Source: Bolinopsis microptera (lineage: Eukaryota > Ctenophora > Tentaculata > Lobata > Bolinopsidae). From it: 45,000 nt of DNA. The DNA lies in assembly GCF_026151205.1 (NCBI RefSeq), contig NC_087080.1, positions 269,812 to 314,811 of the forward strand, in the 5' to 3' direction. The notes below the pieces were generated by a model. It had not been told where the DNA came from and did not search any database. It saw only the letters and a program-made list of their open reading frames with translations. The translations under genes were made by a program, and so were the position numbers. Below, piece after piece: positions 20,701 to 28,852 of this stretch. Each line of letters begins with the position of its first letter. The first letter of the stretch is position 1.

Positions 20701-21246
20701 ATGGAACAGTCGAACTATAAGAACGCCCACCAAGATCCGTATCTACAAGGCTGCTGTTATTACTATTCTGTTATATGGAGCCGAAGTGTGGAACACAACA
20801 AAGAAGCAGATGAAACGGTTTGAGGTCTTCCATCTGACCTCCCTGAGAAGAATCTTGAAGATAAAGTGGTTCTTCCATGTCTCCAATGAAGAAGTTCTCA
20901 GGCGTGCTGGAATTAAGTCTATCGAAACTTTCATCGGTGCGGCTAGACTAAGGTGGTACGGACATGTTGTCAGAATGCCAGAGACGCGGTTTCCCAATTT
21001 CTTACTGGATTGGAAACCAAACTATGGAAAGAGACTGAGAGGACGACCCCGCAAAGGCTGGATGGCCTGTGTACTCGAGGATGCGGCTGAATTTACAGGT
21101 GTCGATAACATCAGCAGAGATGCAGTAAAACAGTTGGCTCTAAAGCGAGTGGAATGGAGGAACATGTTACGCCGTAGAAGAGATGTGTGTGATGCAGGCC
21201 ACTCCAACGACTAGGAGGAGACCTCTTCATGTAGCATGTATGTATG
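17737..21246 (+). mobile_element. RTE-type non-LTR retrotransposon inserted in an SMC2 exon
   Basis: Everything between GTG (17736) and GACGCAGCG (21247) is foreign to SMC2. It consists of a 5' leader of about 330 bp, one long ORF, and a short 3' UTR ending in a small ATG/TGTA-type tail (CATGTATGTATG) rather than poly(A), as in RTE-clade elements. A target duplication longer than 1-2 bp is not evident. Confidence 0.85.
18065..21214 (+). CDS. RTE-clade endonuclease/reverse transcriptase, intact, 1049 aa
   Basis: The ATG at 18065 is the first in a frame with no stops. An APE-type endonuclease carries FGTWNVLSL near residue 52, a GITETH acidic motif near 93, LLLGDFNGK near 190, NQIDHI near 262 and GSDH near 287. 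The reverse transcriptase carries KKGDTSYCCNNRGITL (590-605), ENQCGFRRNRSC (628), NFIDFKAAFDSI near 660, GTGQGDIQGPPVFN and the catalytic YADD near 771. The C-terminus holds LLYGAEVW and RWYGHV motifs. The order and wording match RTE/BovB-type proteins, the same family as the craniofacial development protein 2-like entries. Full length with all catalytic residues, so potentially active and recently inserted. Confidence 0.93.
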   Translation: MTATGQSLRDPSGLMRRVVARHNNRVISQQIAHVDTDFSKSNPINYSKHSMYFGTWNVLSLVSSSSQLYQLSQNIDHYSLDILGITETHMPGSGSTLLDNGSLLIHSGRGDGIKRQGVGLCLSKKVRNSLISYVPTSERVLTARLHGKHLNISVVVAYAPTDGADDGEKDRFYNVVSDTFGELPRHDLKLLLGDFNGKVTSNRYGFEGVIGGESLHSSSSDNGTRLMDFCAANQLVIGGTLFQHRDIHKGTWRSPNGLTVNQIDHICISGRFQHSLLDVKVCRGADIGSDHYLVRGRLQIKLQSVAKITAKRHDVPAIEHLRNSSKVQEYNVALQNRFNCLANEVNLEDMWDNFKQTVTDVSMEVLGKRPRKVKEQHLSQTSKNLIEQRGMFKRRDPTSNVNRSAYSKLNKLVKKSCKIDDNNWATKIATDLEEASKKGQQREVWDKIKKISGKKKKKVGMSVRDKDGHFITDPDSQKERWKEHFTELLNPPLSDANLDDLDGVPSQPSFDYLSCFDGPPSRDEISYALKKLKNCKSAGVDEITNEQLKYGGSALVGQLELLFKKVWEEEVIPEDWLKGVIVVIGKKGDTSYCCNNRGITLRATSSKVLQMVLLKRLDVGMECLLRENQCGFRRNRSCIDQIYSIRTIIHNCIEFNIPLYVNFIDFKAAFDSIRREFIWSSMRHYGLPEKYVRIFQAFFNGTMSAVRVNGEMSDWFSVNSGTGQGDIQGPPVFNFCLNFGIFLAEVHKAISHGAVLQKELKGADEKVIMDSDYADDLAVMDNTEEGLQESTDLIAYYTSYAGLKINAKKTQCMAISKCASQRPYTERDSIKLTVEGEPVEQVSNFVYLGANISGDGTIDRDLDIRIQRANGAFHQLWKIWNSRTIRTPTKIRIYKAAVITILLYGAEVWNTTKKQMKRFEVFHLTSLRRILKIKWFFHVSNEEVLRRAGIKSIETFIGAARLRWYGHVVRMPETRFPNFLLDWKPNYGKRLRGRPRKGWMACVLEDAAEFTGVDNISRDAVKQLALKRVEWRNMLRRRRDVCDAGHSND

Positions 21247-21374
21247 GACGCAGCGCTAGACTTGTCCCACACTCAGAACATCGGACAGATGTTGAGGGCT
21301 CACTTCAAACATTCTCAATTCGTCGTGGTCTCCCTCAAAGATGGCATGTTCCAGAATGCTAACGTTCTCTTCAG
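21247..21374 (+). CDS. SMC2: SMC2 exon g (remainder): D-loop and C-terminal head
   Basis: Encodes [20 protein letters not shown] through [14 protein letters not shown], including the D-loop, and ends at CTTCAG|GTAAAT in phase 2. Its first codon lies 3.5 kb upstream, beyond the RTE element. Confidence 0.9.
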
Positions 21375-23202
21375 GTAAATTGAATATCTTTATTGTGAAT
21401 ACTGGGCTCTGATTGGTTACTTTGTGTCACGTGGTGTGAGTACTGTGCTCTGATTGGTTAGTTTGTGTCACATGATGTGAGTACTGTGCTCTGATTGGTT
21501 ACTTTGTGTCACGTGGTGTGAGTACTGTGCTCTGATTGGTTAGTTTGTGTCACATGATGTGAGTACTGTGCTCTGATTGGTTACTTTGTGTCACGTGGTG
21601 TGAGTACTGCGCTCTGATTGGTTACTTTGTGTCACATGATGTGAGTACTGTGCTCTGATTGGTTACTTTGTGTCACTTGGTGTGATCTTCAGGTAAATTG
21701 AATATTTATATTGTGAATACTCTGCTCTGATTGGTTACTTTGTGTCACATGATGTGAGTACTGTGCTCTGATTGGTTACTTTGTGTCACATGATGTGAGT
21801 ACTGTGCTCTGATTGGTTACTTTGTGTCACGTGGTGTGAGTACTGTGCTCTGATTGGTTACTTTGTGTCACGTGGTGTGAGTACTGACTACTGTGCTCTG
21901 ATTGGTTACTTTGTGTTACATGATGTGAGTACTGTGCTCTGATTGGTTACTTTGTGTCACATGATGTGAGTACTGTGCTCTGATTGGTTACTTTGTGTCA
22001 CATGATGTGAGTACTGTGCTCTGATTGGTTAGTTTGTGTCACGTGGTGTGAGTACTGTGCTCTGATTGGTTACTTTGTGTCACATGATGTGAGTACTGTG
22101 CTCTGATTGGTTACTTTGTGTCACATGATGTGAGTACTGTGCTCTGATTGGTTACTTTGTGTCACATGATGTGAGTACTGTGCTCTGATTGGTTACTTTG
22201 TGTCACGTGGTGTGAGTACTGTGCTCTGATTGGTTACTTTGTGTCACATGATGTGAGTACTGTGCTCTGATTGGTTACTTTGTGTCACGTGGTGTGAGTA
22301 CTGTGCTCTGATTGGTTACTTTGTGTCACGTGGTGTGAATACTGTGCTCTGATTGGTTAGTTTGTGTCACGTGGTGTGAGTACTGTGTTCTGATTGGTTA
22401 CTTTGTGTCACGTGGTGTGAGTACTGTGCTCTGATTGGTTACTTTGTGTCACGTGGTGTGAGTACTGTGCTCTGATTGGTTACTTTGTGTCACGTGGTGT
22501 GAGTACTGTGCTCTGATTGGTTAGTTTGTGTCACTTCGTGTGAGTACTGTGCTCTGATTGGTTAGTTTGTGTCACGTGGTGTGAGTACTGTGCTCTGATT
22601 GGTTACTTTGTGTCACGTGGTGTGAATACTGTGCTCTGATTGGTTACTTTGTGTCACGTGGTGTGAATACTGTGCTCTGATTGGTTACTTTGTGTCACGT
22701 GGTGTGAATACTGTGCTCTGATTGGTTACTTTGTGTCACGTGGTGTGAATACTGTGCTCTGATTGGTTACTTTGTGTCACGTGGTGTGAGTACTGTGCTC
22801 TGATTGGTTACTTTGTGTCACGTGGTGTGAGTACTGTGCTCTGATTGGTTAGTTTGTGTCACGTGGTGTGAGTACTGTGCTCTGATTGGTTAGTTTGTGT
22901 CACGTGGTGTGAGTACTGTGCTCTGATTGGTTAGTTTGTGTCACGTGGTGTGAGTACTGTGCTCTGATTGGTTAGTTTGTGTCACGTGGTGTGAGTACTG
23001 TGCTCTGATTGGTTAGTTTGTGTCACGTGGTGTGAGTACTGTGCTCTGATTGGTTACTTTGTGTCACGTGGTGTGAATACTGTGCTCTGATTGGTTACTT
23101 TGTGTCACGTGGTGTGAATACAGTGCGCTGATTGGTTACTTTGTGTCACGTGGTGTGAATACTGGGCTCTGATTGGTTATAATAAGACCCTCATCATATC
23201 AG
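21375..23202. repeat. 41-bp minisatellite filling the last SMC2 intron (~43 copies)
   Basis: The unit contains CTCTGATTGGTTACTTTGTG followed by TCACGTGGTGTGAGTACTGTG. Two unit types alternate irregularly (TCACGTGGTG and TCACATGATG). Each has an inverted CCAAT box (ATTGG), and most have a CACGTG E-box. The exon end/donor sequence CTTCAGGTAAATTGAATAT from 21370 recurs inside the array at about 21687. Confidence 0.97.
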
Positions 23203-23329
23203 GACGAAGTTTGTTGACGGAGTATCAGCTGTTACACGACACACTCAACATTCCTCCACAAAACCTGTTCTGTCTGAGAAGGAGAATATTCAGCCGCTCG
23301 TTAAGAAAAACAAAAAACAAAAGGTTTAG
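23203..23329 (+). CDS. SMC2: SMC2 terminal exon
   Basis: Acceptor ATATCAG|G completes the Arg codon of the previous exon. It encodes TKFVDGVSAVTRHTQHSSTK and a Lys-rich tail ending KKNKKQKV before TAG at 23327-23329. FVDGVS is the conserved end of the SMC2 ATPase head. Confidence 0.88.
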
Positions 23330-23957
23330 TTACCATGGTGACTGGTGATGTGAAACCTACGTAGTCTTACTTTTTAAACAGTTGCTATTCAAGTAGCTTC
23401 TTTTAAGTTTAAATTAAGCAAATTGTCAAGTTGAGAACTAAGGTGATGTTACCATGGTTACGGATTATTAAAACTGCGTATCAAGTTCAGTGCGCGGCTT
23501 AATGACTATAAGTGTGTACATGACTAGGGAGCACTGAGTTGCTAACTTTCTCTTGTTTAATATTATTGCACACTTTGCAAAGCAGCCTTACATTTACAAC
23601 CTTATGTATGGAGTGCTCGTAATACAAAGTAAAAGTAATATACACTGGTATTAATTATTTGTTATAGTTAATTGTGCTCACGTGGTATTTATCTACGTGT
23701 GTCTTATATTTAATACAAAATTAATACTTTTAATCGGTTAAAGCTTAGATTTTAAGCTTTTTTCTTTGTAAATTTTAAACGACCCAGTTTTTAAGTCACA
23801 ATTTTTTAAATTACTTGTTCTTTATTATAGTTATCCTACGTTTCCCCTAGTTGATGGCAATGCCGTTGACTTTAATAAAAAACGTGCTAATAAAAACAAT
23901 CATCAGTATTTCTCAGTTTATTATGAGATATTTACGTTTGAAATTATGTACTGACGT

Positions 23958-24003
23958 TGATAAGTTTGTGTCACGTGGTGTGAATACTGTGCTCTGATTG
24001 GTT
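23958..24003. repeat. stray single copy of the 41-bp unit
   Basis: AAGTTTGTGTCACGTGGTGT followed by GAATACTGTGCTCTGATTGG, alone in AT-rich DNA about 0.8 kb beyond the array. Confidence 0.9.
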
Positions 24004-24544
24004 AATATCTCAAATCTTTAGAGCAACATTTTAAATCCTGCACCTTTTGTTTGTACCATCATCTTTAAGACTTTATTTTTAGTCGCAATGTATTCTGCTT
24101 TACCTGGACTGTTTTTATATTTATATTGTTGTATTTCAGTTACATTTCATTGGAATCTACCGAAACATTACAATTATTTTACTTTTCTTTGTTCATTAAG
24201 TAGAAATTTGTAAGCGATACAATATAGCAATAGTGAATAGCACTATTCAACGAAACATTTGGAAGTATCTCGTCGCTTTAAGTATCACATCGCTTTAAGT
24301 ATCACATCGCTTTAAGACTGTTATTTGAGCAACATGTTCGCTCGTATCTCCAATATATATCCAGTGGATATTAGTGCAGTGGAGATAATTATTATCACAG
24401 AAAGCACATCCAAATAAACAGTATGGAATGTGTAATTTATTTCAAACAAATATTGGAGGCAGGTCATAGTGATTGACAAATTTAAACTATAAATTTAAAT
24501 AAGAAAAATTGTAATTTTCATAAATAAACCGATTAAAAAAATGT

Positions 24545-24985
24545 AATCGTATTCAAAATATTCAATCGCATTCAAAACATTTAAACGTATTCAAAATATT
24601 TGATCGTATTCAAAATATTTATTCGTATTCAAAATATTTAAACGTATTCAAAATATTTATTCGTATTCAAAATATTTAATCGTATTCAAAATATTTAATC
24701 GCATTCAAAATATTTAACCGTATTCAAAATATTTCATCGCATTCGAAATATTTATTCGTATTCAAAATATTTAATCGTATTCAAAATATTTAATCGTATT
24801 CAAAATATTTAATCGCATTCAAAATATTTAATCGTATTCAAAATATTTATTCGAATTCAAAATATTTAACCGTATTCAAAATATTTAATCGCATTCAAAA
24901 TATTTAATCGCATTCAAAATATTTAATCGCATTCAAAATATTTAATCGTAATCAAGATATTTAATCGTATTCAAGATATAATATA
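24545..24985. repeat. 19-bp AT-rich tandem array
   Basis: About 23 copies of CGTATTCAAAATATTTAAT with CGCATT and TTATT variants. Confidence 0.95.
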
Positions 24986-25123
24986 ATATAATAAGTCACT
25001 GAAATATCAAGCACTCTGGAAGTGTTTGGATAATCGTATTTAAATATTGTTCACGTTTCCCGTTATACTGACAAGGTTCTACTTCTTAATTGTTAGTTGG
25101 TTTGAGATTCTAAAAATTGTGTG

Positions 25124-25172
25124 GATACTGTGCTCTGATTGGTTAGTTTGTGTCACGTGGTGTGAATACTGT
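25124..25172. repeat. second stray copy of the 41-bp unit
   Basis: ATACTGTGCTCTGATTGGTT then AGTTTGTGTCACGTGGTGTG, about 2 kb beyond the main array. Confidence 0.9.
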
Positions 25173-25346
25173 GCTTCTGAGATTCTGTATCCTGGCACCT
25201 TCCTAACAGTTCTTCTGATAAACTTTTCTTATCCACAGAGTTGCCAAACTGAAATAGTGGCTGTCTGATTTTGGTGCTGTTACAGTGGGCTCTTACTAAT
25301 TCGCTCGGCCAAAAATTTCACGTGACTTTGGTTTTTATGGTTTTGC

Positions 25347-25354
25347 AGCCGCGT
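25347..25354. repeat. target-site duplication (left) AGCCGCGT
   Basis: Perfect match to 33593-33600, directly abutting the 20-bp terminal inverted repeats. Confidence 0.9.
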
Positions 25355-25894
25355 GGGGGGGTACCAATGGCATAAATGGCATAATGGAGAATTGGCCAAA
25401 CAAAATTTCCATTTATGCCATGAAATTTCTATGCCATTTGATGAATTTTATGCCATTTGTCTCCATTCTATGCCATTCGAAATATTAAATTTTAAAACTT
25501 TGAACTGAGAATTTAATAACGAATAGTCTGCACCCCACTAGTATTGTCCACCTTTATCTCTATTTGTTGTACTGACCCTGGTCATTAGAAACACCCCTAA
25601 AAGTTCGTTTTTTGACAAAAAATTTAAAACTTCTGTAATTTCATTTCTGTTTTAGTTACGCATTTGATTTTTGGTATGCGTATAGAAAATCGACACGGCT
25701 TTAAAATGAGATGTTCGGCGACCTCCTAGCTCACTCACTAGACTCAGTAGGAGTGATTTAACTGCGAGGGACAATTGAGGCTAACAAATTAGCCTCACCA
25801 CTTTCAAAAAAGAACTTTCTCATGTTACGTCCATGATATCCAAGTTGCAAGTATAATCCATAGTGATTATACTTGATCGAGATCTAAGCTTTAA

Positions 25895-26760
25895 ATATTC
25901 GAGGTGAAAATGAGGCTAACCACCTTTTGAGAGGGTGAAATGAGGCTAACAAGTATACTTTTGTGTATATTTTCGAGTTGGTTCGGTATTGTGACTATCT
26001 AATATGTCAACAATAAAGATTGATTCATCCTCTTCAAACTCAACATTTCAGAAATCGCCGAGTCTACTTGTAGGAGGCCAAAATGAGGCTAATAAATAAT
26101 TCGACCGCATTTTAACTTTAATGTACGGAAACAGGTTAACAGCTCACACGTTACTTGATATCCATGTTGCACATGAAATTCCTTGGGATTATATTTAATC
26201 GCTATTTAAGCTTCAAATATTCGAGGTGAAAATGAGGCTAACCACCTTTTGAGAGGGTGAAATGAGGCTAACAAGTATACTTTTGTGTATATTTTCGAGT
26301 TGGTTCGGTATTGTGACTATCTAATACGTCAACAATAAAGATTGATTCATTCTCTTAACTTCAAACTCAACATTTCAGAAATCGCCGAGTCTACTTGTAG
26401 GAGGCCAAAATGAGGCTAATAAAAAAGTCTACCGCATTTTAACTTTAATGTACGGTAACAGGTTAACAACTCACAAGTTACTTGATATCTATGTTGCACA
26501 TGAAATTCCGTCGGATTATAGCTTCAAATTTTCGAGGTGAAAATGAGGCTAACCACCTTGTGAGAGGGTGAAATGAGGCTAACAAGTATACTTTTGTGTA
26601 TATTTTCGAGCATGTTCGGTATTGTGACTATCTAATGTGTCAACAATAAAAATTTATTCATCCTCTTCAAGCTCAACATTTCAGAAATCGCAGAGTCTTC
26701 TTGTAGGAGGCCAAAATGAGGCTAATAAATGATTCGACCGCATTTTAAGTTTTAACTTTA
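25895..26760. repeat. ~315-bp tandem repeat, three copies, with AAATGAGGCTAAC motifs
   Basis: Copies begin at about 25899, 26218 and 26534 with TTCGAGGTGAAAATGAGGCT. Each contains three AATGAGGCTAA motifs plus a common GTGACTATCTAAT segment. Further single motifs lie at about 25780 and 26880. They are inside the DNA transposon and may be subterminal transposase-binding sites. Confidence 0.85.
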
Positions 26761-27147
26761 ATGTACGGAAACATGTTATAGACCCACTATAAAACTTGTA
26801 ATTGTAGCCCGAAGGTTATTGAGACTTTATCGAAACTTATGTGAGGTTGGATTGACGCTACCTTCCCTCCTTGAGACAAAATTGAGGCTAACAGATACAC
26901 TACGCAGACAATTGTCACTGTGCCAGCTATCAAGTAGTTGCTGAGCAGCAGCAGCAGTTAGATGAAGAAAATGAAGTTGAGGAAGGAAATGTATTAGAGC
27001 TGTTGGCTAGAGTAGGCCCCTTGCTTCTATGGAGCTCTCTGGCCAATTGCTCTGGCAATGCTCTCCATGGGGCCATGTAATATCACATGATCTGATATCA
27101 TGCCAAATTAGAATCTAAACTATAAAGTATAATAAAAATGGAACTGT

Positions 27148-28092
27148 TTGAGAAAAAACATTTTTCGTTACTTGGAAAGAGAATACTTCCCTAATGCTGA
27201 AATCGTCACTTATTACCTTGGAAGTGATCAGAATGAGCAGCTGTTTGCATTTATTCGGGTTTCTTTTTCATCTGGTCGCTCAAGAAATATGGATGCGATA
27301 ACTATGGCCCATGGAATGGAGAGAAAGAATGTGTACAGTGCTTTATCATTACATGAAGACACATCTGCAATTGCACATGCACGTGGAAGTACAGTTTTGC
27401 ATCCTACAGTTCACCTCAAAAAGGTTAAATCTACAGGCCAGAAAGCAGAACGAGTGAAATGGACTGGTGGTATGATAAGCCTAGGCAAGTTGGCAAAAAC
27501 GCTGGACAGGGCATCGAGGGACTGCATTCGAGAAGGGAAAAGAAACAATTTCCCTGTGTTCGCCGCAGTCGCAGATCCTGAAGAACAGAGTGGGAAGCCA
27601 ATCGTCCATGGCCAAGAACTTTCTTGGGAAGCTTTAGATGATGAAGCTGGATGCCTCGAGGATGAGGACGACTTAGCTTATGAGGTAGAACCTGGAGTTG
27701 ATGATTGTGATGATGGAGAAACGATATCAACAGATAAATATGGAACACTATCCTTCCGGTCTTTTGAGACACTCACGCTCAATGGAGGAAGAAGCACTTT
27801 ATCAACAAAATCTCGTCTTTCAAGATTCAAGGGGGACGCGTTTGGAGTGTCTTCTGATGTTCGCATATACAATCAACCTGAATGCGGATGTTCAACAGTT
27901 TTGAAAGCTGGCAGTACAGAAACTCTTAAAGTCTTCAAATCTCAGCAGGACTTTGCAACAGGAGTGGTTAGATTTATTTCTTATAAGTCATGCCCGATGA
28001 AGTACTACTGCCAGGAACATAGCCTAATCAATGGATCTCCTAATGTTTGGCTACTCGTCGAAGACAAATACATCAGATGCATTGTTCCTTGA
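27148..28092 (+). CDS. C-terminal fragment of a transposase-like protein in the DNA transposon
   Basis: Open for 314 codons to TGA. No ATG is found at its beginning (the frame opens after a TAA at 27133), so the N-terminal part is missing or in another exon. LGSDQNEQLFAFIR near residue 24-37 resembles the final acidic helix motif of P-element/THAP9-type transposases (G-x-D-x-x-E-x-x-F). The middle has an acidic tract (about 180-200). Near the C-terminus are ECGCS and CPMKYYCQEH, a possible zinc site. A possible upstream coding piece (EQQQQLDEENEVEEGNVLEL) lies around 26941-27010. Function beyond transposition is not suggested. Confidence 0.5.
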   Translation: MRKNIFRYLEREYFPNAEIVTYYLGSDQNEQLFAFIRVSFSSGRSRNMDAITMAHGMERKNVYSALSLHEDTSAIAHARGSTVLHPTVHLKKVKSTGQKAERVKWTGGMISLGKLAKTLDRASRDCIREGKRNNFPVFAAVADPEEQSGKPIVHGQELSWEALDDEAGCLEDEDDLAYEVEPGVDDCDDGETISTDKYGTLSFRSFETLTLNGGRSTLSTKSRLSRFKGDAFGVSSDVRIYNQPECGCSTVLKAGSTETLKVFKSQQDFATGVVRFISYKSCPMKYYCQEHSLINGSPNVWLLVEDKYIRCIVP

Positions 28093-28349
28093 TGACATTC
28101 AAAATCGTTGTGTTGTCAATGTTTGTATTCTGTACATTTTGAACTTCTCACAATTTGCTTTTCTTGAATAGTGAAATGTTTGGTATATATTTGATATAAT
28201 ACATTTCTATTTTCTTTATTTGTCATATGAATCTTTGACTTTAACGATCATTCCAAGCGTTATAAAGCACGAAACATGTCTCTTATTCAAGTACTAATAA
28301 TATTTGCGAATTTAAAGTCATCCTAAAGGTCAAATATGAAGACCTAAAT
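28093..28349. other. 3' flank of transposase-like ORF
   Basis: AT-rich, no gene seen. It leads into the right subterminal repeat at 28350. Confidence 0.5.
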
Positions 28350-28419
28350 TCATGGCATAAATTGGCATAAATGGAGAATTGGCCAAACAAAATTTCCATT
28401 TATGCCATGAAATTTCTAT

Positions 28420-28852
28420 AAAGCAATGCAATGAAAGGCATTAGTTTGGTCAAATCAAACGGAACATATGCTATCAGACTTTCAACTGACTAAGGCAGGG
28501 TTAAGACAATCTCGACGCTAGCAACGATCCCCTTTTACATAGTTCCACTAAAATGATAATTTAAGATTAAATATGTATAGTAATAGGTAAATAAAGAAAA
28601 TGTAATAAAACGGTAGGGATAAAGTATACCGAAACGTAGTCGACACGTCATAAAACGAACTGACCCAATAATTAAACTAATAGATCTCCCGCGTAATCTC
28701 CCGCGCAATTCTAGAACTCCGATTTGCGCCGTTGCAAAGTTATTATAAAACTAAATTCAACACGTGCAACAAATATTGCGCAACAATAGAAATAGATGCC
28801 AATAGGTCAAGCTATGGCATTAATATATTTCCACACCCAATACCAAACTTAT
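28420..28852 (-). repeat. terminal direct repeat of Penelope-like element, 3' copy
   Basis: Near-identical to 33113-33542. It contains the last codons of the reverse transcriptase ORF (KFGIGCGNILMP, stop) plus the 3' untranslated part. A 5-base GCAAT duplication (28421-28432) distinguishes it from the other copy. Confidence 0.93.

Larger units (their letters stand above)
11555..23329 (+). pseudogene. SMC2: SMC2 condensin ATPase gene, N-terminal exons missing and one exon disrupted
   Basis: Exons 11555-11720, 11931-12209, about 12246-12485, 12741-13309, 13516-15016, 16648-16776, 17734-17736 plus 21247-21374, and 23203-23329 together encode SMC2 from roughly residue 145 to the stop. Present in order are the end of the N-terminal head ([20 protein letters not shown]), coiled coil, hinge (LVADLF ... 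GRRLYNVV ... GTLTGGSRN), returning coiled coil, NVNMRAM, ABC signature LSGGQ, Walker B LYILDE, and D-loop DLSHTQN. SMC2 pairs with SMC4 in condensin to compact mitotic chromosomes. The Walker A exons are absent from the window, and a 3.5-kb retrotransposon lies inside the Walker B/D-loop exon. This copy or allele is therefore unlikely to be functional as assembled, although the remaining exons show no in-frame stops. Confidence 0.85.
23330..25346. other. AT-rich intergenic region downstream of SMC2
   Basis: No gene recognised. AATAAA-type signals occur (for example near 23873). It contains a three-copy 18-bp repeat with ATCGCTTTAAGT (about 24273-24318), a 19-bp array (24545-24985) and two stray copies of the 41-bp SMC2 intron unit. 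Confidence 0.6.

Noticed and set aside
26990-27080. Small hairpin with GGCCCC ... GGGGCC as a possible ncRNA
   Set aside because: The arms are short and interrupted. It sits inside the DNA transposon and nothing else supports an RNA gene.
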